A DNA stretch of 64,000 nucleotides, from NCBI RefSeq assembly GCF_008831285.2, contig NC_045149.1, positions 11,870,417 through 11,934,416 of the forward strand, in the 5' to 3' direction. The DNA is from Nymphaea colorata (lineage: Eukaryota > Streptophyta > Magnoliopsida > Nymphaeales > Nymphaeaceae). The position numbers were made by a program, and so were the translations under genes. Each line of letters starts with the position of its first letter. Positions within the stretch are counted from its first letter, which is position 1. Of this stretch, positions 10,301-18,800 are shown piece by piece. Below the pieces are notes generated by a model, which saw only the letters and a program-made list of their open reading frames with translations, did no database searches and was not told where the DNA came from.

Positions 10301-11680
10301 AGTGGATGAATCCTTGGGTAGACATTCCTTGAGGACGTACATATTCCCTTGACGCTCCCCTCTAGCGAACATTTTCTTCGTTTGGAGGTCCTTGACATAG
10401 ACAGAAGAAGGTGTGAATTCAACAGAAGAGCTTGTATCATCAATGAGTTTAGAAATGGATATGATGTTCTTTTTGATATTGGGAGCAAGAACAACATTAG
10501 ACAGTGATAGAGACGAGGATGACAATGGAATATGTGCATTTCCAATATGTGTAATAGGATGAGATTTTCCATCACCTGTTATAATGCAACTTCTACCGTA
10601 ATGAGGGGATAAGTTAGTCAATTTACCTGCATTTCCTGTCACATGGGTAGCTGCACCTGAATCCAAGAACCATTCTCCCTGCTCATTTTGCTTTATAGTA
10701 GTCATCTTTGAGAATGCGGCCATCAATAGCTGTTGCATATCTTCAGCGGTGGATTTAGAACTTTGTCCTCCTTGTTTATAATCATGTCTTACCCCTTTGT
10801 TTTTATTTTGAGGATTAAACCAACATTGTGCCTTCATGTGTCCTTTCTTGTTGCACTGAAAACAAATTGGTATTTTTCTTGAAGTATCCAAAGGAGACAT
10901 ACCTTGGTTATGTGGTGTTGGTAGAATGCCACGACCACCATGGTTGGAGTTCCCATGGCTCTTACCAAACTTTACATTCATAGCCAACACATTTTGGGAG
11001 TTCCCTTGATCAGTCCTTTCAATGACTCTTTTCATATTCATTTCATGTTGGAGAAGTTTACCTTGTAGTTCGTTGAAGGAAGGCAGAACAGGAAGGACCT
11101 CAAGAGCTGTAATAAAAGCATGATAATCATGCCCAAGTCCATTCAAGGTTTGCTGCACCTTTTCCTTATCAGAAATGTTATTCCCTGAGGCAGCAAGTTG
11201 GTCTGCGACGGCCTTAATACGCCCCAAATAATCCATGATAGACGTTGAACCTTTGCTCAAATTCTGAAATTCTTTCTTTAAGTACATAATTCGAGCTTCT
11301 GATATTTGGGAAAAGGTATCAGCAAGGGTTTCCCATAATTCTTCTGCAGTACAATCATCAGAAACTGAAAGTAACACTTGTTGAGATAAAGTTGACAAAA
11401 TATACGCAACCAGACTTTGATCACGTCTCATCCACATAGCATGTTCAGGATTGTTGTCTTCATGAACATCAATAACTTCTCCTGCCTCATTTTTTATTTC
11501 CTGTAAGACGGATATTGGTAGAGCCTTTGTTGAACCATCGAGATGTCCAAAGAGGCCTTGACTTCTTATGAAAGGCATGATTTGCCTTTTCCAGATCAGA
11601 TAATTCTCATGGTTGAGTTTTTCGGTAATAAGGTGAGGAAGAAAACTTGAGGACATGCCAAAATGCGAAAGGTTTTCCAT
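7358..11680 (-). CDS. Cop3 Ty1/copia gag-pol polyprotein (1440 aa, intact)
   Basis: It encodes the capsid and replication enzymes of a copia retrotransposon. The ATG at 11680 (MENLSHFG) is chosen because the open frame further upstream runs into the GA-rich LTR and would give poly-Leu/Ser. Approximate residues: UBN2-type gag 25-250; zinc knuckle CFQCNKKGHMKAQC 271; aspartic protease WFLDSGAATHVTG 337; GAG-pre-integrase about 500; integrase with SDVWGP 561, QCDGGEEY about 625 and VVERKHRH 663; reverse transcriptase from about 930 with YVDDIVITG 1113; RNase H with DADWAGDP 1283, STEAEYR 1322 and DNQSAI 1357. The stop lies within the 3' LTR. There are no stops or frameshifts, so the copy may be competent. 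Its nearest relative here is Cop5. Confidence 0.93.
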   Translation of the reverse strand: MENLSHFGMSSSFLPHLITEKLNHENYLIWKRQIMPFIRSQGLFGHLDGSTKALPISVLQEIKNEAGEVIDVHEDNNPEHAMWMRRDQSLVAYILSTLSQQVLLSVSDDCTAEELWETLADTFSQISEARIMYLKKEFQNLSKGSTSIMDYLGRIKAVADQLAASGNNISDKEKVQQTLNGLGHDYHAFITALEVLPVLPSFNELQGKLLQHEMNMKRVIERTDQGNSQNVLAMNVKFGKSHGNSNHGGRGILPTPHNQGMSPLDTSRKIPICFQCNKKGHMKAQCWFNPQNKNKGVRHDYKQGGQSSKSTAEDMQQLLMAAFSKMTTIKQNEQGEWFLDSGAATHVTGNAGKLTNLSPHYGRSCIITGDGKSHPITHIGNAHIPLSSSSLSLSNVVLAPNIKKNIISISKLIDDTSSSVEFTPSSVYVKDLQTKKMFARGERQGNMYVLKECLPKDSSTFDIGLKTFSLSHNASSVPSSCHFQSKVRGPNQFLESDLWHSRLGHCGRHFIEKLVTDSLIPRSSLPLTSSVKKCSSCGLCKSHVLPFHNINQRASKPFETIFSDVWGPAPIDSMSGSRYYVLFIDSYSRFTWIYFMKHKSEVPHIFRNFYAMIQTKFSSNVVHFQCDGGEEYSSLDFIEFLREKGITRQISCPYTPQQNGVVERKHRHIVESAMSMMHDTNVPISLWTEAFHTAVYIINCLPMTLLMSKSPYFTLLGKQPDYKNLKVFGCVCYVHVDAALRNKFQDKAIQCRFVGYADEYKGFRCYDPTTKRIKTSRNVIFDEHSFDNTNEMPMTIESYDPWTSTQLFNADPVIENDVPQSEDSERAIQPSDMAQSENQEDPTQTLSHHENNNEQSNDAHRYSGLIYSRRLRDRDAHSEEDNMPHLRRSQRIRHPIHRWVSYDSLSLDFQLFMAKVGKKEEPTSFDEASKSHHWRKAMKEEMDALHECGTWEIVLRPHEKNVVGSKWVYKIKYKPDGSIERHKARLVAKGFTQQYGEDYDETFSPVIKMGTIRVIISLAVEYGWRLHQMDVKNAFLHGDLREEVYMEQPPGYTKRDSHAWVCKLRKSIYGLKQASRSWFDSFSCKIQECGFRRCPLDHSLFIYRKENIFTLLLIYVDDIVITGNSEKHIEEAKVLMMQNFKMKELGDLRFFLGVEIDRHNNRLTLTQQKYTLDLLKKSGMSDCKPVGTPSVLNQRLSAQDGELYEDPTQYRSIVGALQYLTFTRPDIIYAVNQVSQLFMHAPRDTHMDIVKRILRYLKGTAGDGLVYGKSENITTGHQLMTFTDADWAGDPDQRKSISGFCIFIGRNLVSWSCRKQKAVARSSTEAEYRCMAAGTAEVTWVRHLLEDIREKIKTSMLMCDNQSAINIAFNPVQHGRTKHIEIDQHFVRQKVEDKEIQPIYVRTNEQVADLFTKGLTKERFWFLKGKLYMVQNHAQLEGGC

Positions 11681-11900
11681 GACAGCAGAAAGGAATGATA
11701 TATAGGTAGAAGATGAGAGGGAAAGAAGACACGATATAACAAGATGTGTCCTTGGTAAGCAAGAAGAAAAAGGAACAAGAATTGCGCAAGAGAAAAGTAA
11801 ATTCAGGATAGAGACAAGATGAGAAAAGAGTTCTAACCAGATCAGACCTGTTTGGGCATTTTGTTTGGTAGAGATAACGTAACCTGGCGCTCTGATACCA

Positions 11901-11952
11901 TGATAGAAATGTAGCACCAATATCTGTAACCCGAAAACAACACTCACGCAGG

Positions 11953-12018
<66 letters not shown>

Positions 12019-12277
12019 ACAAGAAGAAACTGAGGAGAAGAAGCCGTAGCCAAAATGTTTTGCACGGCCTCTATTTATAATCTCATTTTCAGAATTCTAA
12101 GAGTCTCCAATCGTAGAATCCTAGGAGATTTCACAAGCTCCAAGGACATTAATTACATCATAGAAACCTAAGAGACTTCACATATTACAAGGATATTAAC
12201 TATAACATATTCTACAAGGAGGTGCAATCCTAAGAGACTCCTCTTCAACGTGCTGGTGAAGGATTTATATTTTAACA
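11901..12277 (-). repeat. Cop3 5' LTR
   Basis: A 377-bp LTR, identical to its partner by eye apart from a longer GA run (about 11956-12013). The element is transcribed leftward from here. Confidence 0.95.
12071..12079 (-). promoter_or_regulatory. TATA box candidate in the Cop3 5' LTR
   Basis: CTATTTATA on the plus strand reads TATAAATAG on the minus strand. It lies in the upstream LTR in the right orientation to drive the Cop3 polyprotein. Confidence 0.5.
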
Positions 12278-12282
12278 TATAC

Positions 12283-14650
12283 CCCTCCTCAAAATGGGGT
12301 AGCTGAGAGAAAAAATCGTCTATTACTTAATGTCACCAGGGCCCTCTTATTTCAAAGGAATCTTCCAAAACATTATTGGGGTGATGCTGTTCTCACTAGT
12401 GCATATCTGATTAATCGTATGCCTAGTCGTGTGCTAAATGGGCGAACGCCCTATTCTATGCTTTCAGGGAGTCGTCAACCCTTTCTCCTCCCACCTCGTG
12501 TCTTTGGGTGTGTTCGCTTCATTCATGACCATAGTCCTAATGTCAGAAAACTCGATCCAAGGTTGATTAAGGGATATAAGTGTCTTGATCCTTCAACTGG
12601 TCGTGTTCATGTTACCAAAGTTGTCACCTTCTTGAAACATGTCTCTTATTTTGGTGAGAATCCTCTTCAAGAGGAGAAGTCTATGTCAAGGGAAGAGTAT
12701 TCTCCAAGTCAAGAGATTCAGTTCACAGAGTTTCTGGAATATAGGTGGAAGGAGAGTCAAGGAGAGGAGAGTGAAGCAGTTGATGAAGGGGGGCACTACT
12801 GGGACTGAGGAGGAACGTAGTCACCTTTTTGGGCGAGTTTACTCTAGGCGAAGAGTGTGTACTAATGAGGTGACAGATGGTGAGAATGCTTCTTCCAATC
12901 CCATTTCTACTCATTCTCTGGATGACCCAAGTCGTGCTCGGGAGAAACCAGTTGAAGAAGACATTCAGACTACTACTGGAAATGAAGAGCTTCCCATTAC
13001 CCTGAGAAAGGGTGTCAGGTCATGTACTCAACATCCTATTGGTAACATTGTTTCATATTCTAGACTGAGCAAAGACTACAAATGCTTTATATCTTCTCTT
13101 TCTTTGGCTGTGATTCTCAGAAAAGTTATTGAGGCCCAGAGTGATTCCAGGTGGGCTCATGCTATGCAAGAAGAGATGGAAGCCTTGAGCAGAAACAAGA
13201 CATGGGAAGTGGTTAGGATTCCTGAAGCGGCTCATCTGGTTGGATCTAAGTGGGTCTACACCATTAAGTACAAACCTGATGGGAGTGTTGAGAGGTACAA
13301 AGCTCGCCTTGTTGCCAAGGGGTTTAGTTAGAAATATGGGATTGATTATTTGGAGACTTTTGCTCCTGTTGCAAAGATGAAGACTGTTAGAGTTATCATT
13401 TCCCTAGCAGTAATAAAGGAGTGGAAGATGTACCAACTTGACGTCAAGAATGCTTTTCTCAACGGAGATCTTGAAGAAGAGGTGTATATGTGTATGCCCC
13501 CATAATATGAGGAACTAGGAAAATGCTGCAAACTGAAGAAAGCTTTATAGGGGCTCAAGCAATCTCCCCGAGCATGGTTTGAACGTCTTAGACTTACAAT
13601 GAGACAACATGGCTACAATCAAGGAAATTAAGATCATACTCTATTTGTGAAGAGGAAGGAAGGTAAAGTTACTCTTTTGTTAGTCTATGTTGATGATATG
13701 ATTGTTACAGGCGATGATGAAGATGGGATAACAAGATTAAAGGGTTTACTGGCTGTAGAATTTGACCTCAAAGACCTTGGCAAACTAAGATATTTTCTCG
13801 GTATTGAAATTGCTCGATCGGGTATGACCCTTGTGCTGAACCAAAAGAAGTATACCTTGGATTTACTGAAGGAGACAGGAAAATTGGGGTGTAGACCTGC
13901 TTTTACTCTTCTGGATGCTGGACACAAGCTCAGTATTAGGGATGAAGAACCTCTAAGCGAAGAGGCCAAGGGGAGGTATCAACGTCTAGTTGGGAAGTTA
14001 ATCTATATTACTCTCACTAGACCTGATATCACCTTTGCTGTGAATGTGATGAGTCAATTCATGCATGCCCCTACAGATGCACACTTGAAGGCTGTGGACA
14101 GAATATTGTGTTACTTGAAGAAGAATCTTGGCAAAGGGCACTTATATGTAAAACAAGGGCATGTTGAGATCGAAGGGTATTCTGATGCAGACTGGGCAAG
14201 ATGTGTCGATACTAGAAGGTTTACCTCAGGGTACTGTATCTACTTAGGAGGAAATCTTGTTGTCTGGAAGTGCAAGAGGCAAGATGTGTGTTCCTGCTCT
14301 AGTGCAGAGGCTGAGTATAAAGCTATTGCTACGGGAGTGCCATAATTACTGTGGCTGAAAATATTGCTGACTGATATTGGAATAGAAACTGAAGGATCAA
14401 TGGAGATGTACTGTGATAACAAGTCTGCAATCAACTTAGCCAACAATCCTGTGCTACATGACAAAACAAAGCATGTTGAGATTGATTGTCACTTCATCCG
14501 TGAGAGAAGATGCTAAAGAATTAATCTTACCATACATGAAGTCTGAAGACCAAACCGCTGACGTTCTGACTAAAGTTCTACCTTCTACTTTGTTTGAGAA
14601 AAATGTATCCAAGTTGGGCATGTTTGATATGTATGCCCAACTTGAGGGAG
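12283..14650 (+). pseudogene. Cop2 pol, 3' part (integrase end, RT, RNase H), broken
   Basis: The piece resumes integrase right after Cop3 ([12 protein letters not shown]), then the integrase C-terminus (about 12310-12660), RT (VGSKWVYTIKYKPDGS near 13240; YVDDMIVTG near 13687) and RNase H (DADWA near 14188; SSAEAEYKAIA near 14300). It ends with the copia tail ([13 protein letters not shown] near 14610), beside a purine tract and the 3' LTR. Several stops and frameshifts (for example near 12806, 13330, 13503, 13548, 13630, 14343 and 14500) make it a pseudogene. The state of decay fits the 7-8% LTR divergence. Confidence 0.87.
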
Positions 14651-14871
14651 TGTTGAAGTGTTTTACCATTCGGGTTTGAGTCTAGACCCGGTCCAGTGTG
14701 CCCTTGTTAATGCACTTCTTATATCCTTGTAAACCCTAATTTCTGTGAGTGAATGAAATTTGTAGTGAGAGAGTGTCTAGTTGCTAGTGGGCATCAGACC
14801 TCTCAATCCTGGTTTTTTCCTCGCATTGAGGGTTTTCCATGTTAAGATTTTCTTCTTCTTTTCTTTCTACA
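14651..14871 (+). repeat. Cop2 3' LTR
   Basis: A 221-bp LTR preceded by the purine tract CTTGAGGGAG. It differs from the 5' LTR at about 17 sites by eye, mostly transitions. It is followed by GACAG, which pairs with GGCAG before the 5' LTR. Confidence 0.9.
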
Positions 14872-15259
14872 GACAGTATAAGCGCTTTAAAGCAGCAACA
14901 AAGAAAGATGAACAACATTGGCACAGAAAAATCAACAAACAATTTGTGAGCAGCATAGGTTTGAGGCAAATAATGCAGACTTCCAAAGCACACACAGTTT
15001 AAAGAGATGATCACCAATATGCATTGAACCTGGATCAAAATCTGACAAAATCAAAAGCAGACCATGGCCACAAACCAGGTTTAAAATCTGATCCTAAACT
15101 GATGTCAGATCTGTTGACATCCAATTTTTTCTGTTATCTGTTTACCTGTCCACCACATACACAACTGTCTACCACATACACAACAAAGAACTGATTATAA
15201 TTTCTCCATCTACAATCTGCAGCAGATTCAACCCAGACAAGGATCCTGCTCTGATACCA
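14872..15259 (-). other. Cop1 leader sequence and primer site
   Basis: Non-coding sequence between Cop2 and the Cop1 5' LTR. It ends in GCTCTGATACCA (15248-15259), the reverse complement of a tRNA-Met primer site, which identifies it as the 5' leader of a minus-strand element. No gag frame is seen in it. Confidence 0.6.
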
Positions 15260-15547
15260 TGTTGCAACTTATATTAAGGTTGGAGAAGTCAATAAAATGT
15301 GAGAACTTGAAGGAGGTGAGAAGGAAGAAGAACATAGAAGAAAGAAGAGAGAAAGGAAAGAGAACGAGAATTAGAGGGAGAGAGGTAGAAGAGGGAGGAA
15401 AAGAGAGGGAGAACCATTAAATTTCATTAGACTCCTAATCATACTTTAAATAGAGATTAGGATTAAGACAAGATATCAAGAAGGTATACATACATTATAC
15501 AAATCACGTATGACCACCCATAACCAAAAGTATGTTGCCTTTTAACA
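15260..15547 (-). repeat. Cop1 5' LTR
   Basis: A 288-bp sequence beginning TGTTGCAACT and ending TTTTAACA, adjacent to the primer site. It has a GA-rich core. The start resembles the TGTTGCAG starts of the Cop4 and Cop7 LTRs. No second copy lies in the window. Confidence 0.75.
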
Positions 15548-15669
15548 GTATTATCAATACGTCATCTTTTAAACTTATGATTCTGATTTTGAACTGTATG
15601 TTAGGTATTTAGTGAACATTTTCTGCTCATTATTCCAGTTTGACCTTGAGCCTTTTGGTCTATTTGCAG

Positions 15670-15804
15670 CTGGTTATTCTGATGGCTCAAATCAATGTGA
15701 ATTCTATGGCAATTGTTCACATTAATTCTTCAGGTACAAGTAGCTTGTCAAACTGCTTGACTAAACATGTAGCAAGTGCAGAAAGCCTTACTCGTGTAGA
15801 ACAG
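15670..15804 (+). CDS. SET-TPR gene exon a (SET domain, middle)
   Basis: The acceptor is TTTGCAG before 15670 and the donor is CAG/GTTTGT at 15804. 45 codons, phase 0, beginning [16 protein letters not shown] and ending SLTRVEQ. The residues resemble the part of the split SET domain just before the NHSC motif. Confidence 0.75.
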
Positions 15805-18800
15805 GTTTGTGAGTGTGATTTTGATTCTCATGATTGCATTCATGACTAGTAATGTATAAGATAATCATGCAATCTTTTAATGGATTATCATCATTTTTGT
15901 ACTTGATGCCACCTTCAACTATTGTCTTCAATTTGCTTTGGTAGGTGCAAGCACTTAGCTCTAGTTCATTAGACACTCTGCTTGCTTTGGAATGACTTTT
16001 GGTTTATTTCATCGACAAAATTTCACAAAAGATATTCTGTTAAAGGTGTGATCACTTTGAATATATGTATTGATATAATGGCAATTCACAAATCCAAAAC
16101 ATTGTCATGACGTTAATTCTAACTGTAGTCTGAAGATAATATAACAATGTTGTGTAAATAAGGTGAAATGGCATGAATGGAAAGACAAATGGAAATTTTT
16201 GACCATTAAGTAAATGACTTAATTAACATGGGATCAATAATAAAGGTCATTAGAAAGGCCAATATGGTAACAACTAATTAGGTGCATACCCATAACCAGT
16301 AATTCTGAAGTAATTTGGTTTAGCTCCATGGGAATGTCTGTAGTATTATGTCAAGATGGAGGCTTTTTTACAAGAGAAACTTTTTCTACGGACTTTTGAG
16401 ATGACACAAACACTGTTTGGACTTATAAACCATCTTGTAGATTATAGTGGACACGTGAGAGATGGTTTGAAGGTGTAAGAAAGACAGAATATCCTTGTCG
16501 AGAAGAAAGTGGTTTATTTCTTTTTTTTTTTTTCATTTCATTTCATTTCATTGCTGTGTTTTTGTTCTAAGGGGCTTATATGGAAAGGCGTCACATGTAT
16601 ACTACTTTTCCTCTTAGACTAATACAGATTCTGTTGATCCAATAATGTGGCCTCTTCTTCACTAAGGTGTGCAACCAAATGTGGTTGGTGTTTAAACTGA
16701 TTCAGTTGGCATCAGAACCTTGGTTTGGCTCTTAATCTGATAGCCTATACTTTTTCAAGCTCTTCGCATCTTGGAAGATTGTTTCTGTGTTGATGGTTAG
16801 AACTACTCAGTTGTGTGCGTTGGTGACTATCATTTTAGCTGCTAGGATCATTGCTGAGATGATCAGGATTCCTTGAGTTGCTGATTGAAGATGTATTGAT
16901 TTAAAAAGTACTGAGTTGTGGCCATCTAAAGGTATTTATCATGGATGACATTTTTCTCGATTCCTTTTCGTAAAATTCTCTGGAACAAACTACGTTCAAT
17001 GGATTAGGACCATGAAACATTTCATTAGCACTAGAGGATTGTGGTTACTTGTTCATGGTTCAAAGAAAAAATGTCAACTAGCCTTGACTAAAATCATTGA
17101 TGAAAAAGCACACTAGTTAGAAGGACCTGAGAAAGCAAGGTTTGTAATGGAGTATCAGAAAAATGGGAGGATCGCCTGAGTCAATCTTAACTCAACATGC
17201 TGCACATGCCACAAATGGAAAAAAAAGAAGGGAAAAAGAAAAAATGAAAATGTAAAAGGGAAGAAATGATAAAGTTGAAGAAAAGAACAAGAGGAAAGAA
17301 GAAAGGAGGGAAGAAGGAAAGAAGAAGAAAAAAAGGGAAAGGAGGACAGTGGCAGTTGGCTGCGAGGAAGAAAGAAAAAAGGCGGCCATCACAGCATATG
17401 GAAGTAAAACAAAAAATTTACGTCTTTGACTGAGAAAGTGCATGTTGCAGATTGAGAGAGACGAGAGAGATGTCAAGGAAAGGAGAGAACAAGAGAGAGA
17501 GAGAGAGCCAAAAGGATTAATTCATTAATGTAACCCTAGTCTCTTTTAAAAGAGATTAGGGCTGGCTGTAAACACTTTACAAAAACAGTCCAACAACTAT
17601 AAGAAAATGTTTAAAGACATCCTCTCTAACTTTCTAATATTTCAGAAATACTCTTTAACACTTCCCCTCAAGCTGGAGCATATATATCAATCATACTCAA
17701 CTTGCTATAGCATCTCAGGAAATCACCTATGAGAAGAGCCTTGGTGAGGATATCAGCTGCCTGATCTTCTGAGGAGACATGAATAGTGCTAACAATTCCT
17801 TCTTGAACTAAGTCTCGAACATAGTGGCAATCCACTTCAATGTGTTTAGTCCTCTCATGAAAGACAAGATTGTTAGCAATATATGTAGCTGTCTTGTTGT
17901 CACAATACATCTTCATTGGGAGATTCATTGAAACACCCAACTTCAAAAGTAGTGATCTAACCTACGACATTTTAGCCGCAGTTTGAGCCATAGCTTTATA
18001 TTCCGACTCAACACTAGAACAAGCCACCACATTCTACTTCTTGCTCCTCCAAGAAATAAGATTACCTCCCACAAAGACACAAAAACCTGTAGTAGACTTC
18101 CTGTCATCTACAGACCCTGCATAATCAGCATCACTATACGCTTCGATGTCAATACATTCTCCCTTTTTGAGCCATAACTCCTTTCCTGGGGCTGATTTCA
18201 AGTATCTGACAATCATTAGAGCAGCATCCTAATGACCTTCCGGGGTTTTTCCATGAACTGGCTTAACTTATTCACAGCAAAGCTAATGTCGGGGCGAGTG
18301 ACAGTCAAATATAACAGTTTTCCTATCAGAGATCTGTAAGATCTAGAGTCAAACGGCTCTGAGTCATCATCATGTATATGAATGTGGGGATTCATGGGAA
18401 GTGTAGCAGGTTTAGCCCCTAATAGTCTTGTTTCCTGCAGAAGATCAAAGACATATTTCCTTTGAGACACTACAACTCCTTTATTACTACGAGCCATCTC
18501 AATACCAAGAAAATAACGGAGTTGTCCAAGGTCTTTAGTAACAAAGTGTTGCTGTAAAAACTCATTTGTTTGAGCTATCTCTTGATCATTTTCCCCGGTA
18601 AGAACAATATCATCCACGTAGACAATCAATATCACCATCCCTGATGAGCCTCGCTTGATAAACAATGAGTGATCAAACTGGGATCGGCGAAATCCACACT
18701 TAGATAACAATGGGGAGATCATCTGCAGTGTGGTCATCATTTAAACCTGAGTCAGTCTTATCAGTGGAGCTTACCTCTTGAGAAGACGCTGGTAGGCGGT

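Larger units (their letters stand above)
7003..12277 (-). mobile_element. Cop3: recent, apparently complete minus-strand Ty1/copia
   Basis: LTRs at 7003-7363 and 11901-12277 begin TGATAGAAAT and end TTTTAACA. They show no substitution by eye; the 16-bp length difference is in a GA microsatellite. The perfect 5-bp target duplication TATAC is at 6998-7002 and 12278-12282. The primer site lies beside the right LTR (CTCTGATACCA reverse-complemented), and a polypurine tract complementary to CCCTCCCTC lies beside the left one. The inside holds one uninterrupted 1440-codon gag-pol frame. It inserted into the integrase region of Cop2. Confidence 0.95.
1040..14871 (+). mobile_element. Cop2: plus-strand Ty1/copia element with two nested insertions
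   Basis: Two 221-bp LTRs beginning TGTTGAAG and ending TCTACA bound the element. A primer binding site TGGTATCAGAGCC follows the left LTR, and a purine-rich tract (CTTGAGGGAG) precedes the right one. Flanks GGCAG and GACAG form a 5-bp target duplication with one mismatch. The LTRs differ at about 17 positions by eye, so this is an old insertion. Without the hAT (2023-5514) and Cop3 (7003-12277) the element would be about 5 kb. Its gag is mostly deleted and its pol has several stops and frameshifts. The protein is closest within this window to Cop6. Confidence 0.9.
73..15547 (-). mobile_element. Cop1: old minus-strand Ty1/copia element, split by Cop2
   Basis: Inferred from three parts in one orientation: pol fragments at 73-478, leader-like sequence at 479-1039 and 14872-15259, and a 5' LTR at 15260-15547 with an adjacent tRNA-Met primer site. 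Cop2 (1040-14871) interrupts it. The 3' LTR would lie left of the window, so the target duplication cannot be checked. The element ends 122 bp before a host exon, so it sits in a host intron. Confidence 0.5.

Noticed and set aside
11607-12065. Leu/Ser-rich N-terminal extension of the Cop3 polyprotein and the overlapping LTR frame
   Set aside because: The Leu-Ser run is translation of the GA microsatellite in the LTR; the gag ATG at 11680 is better supported.
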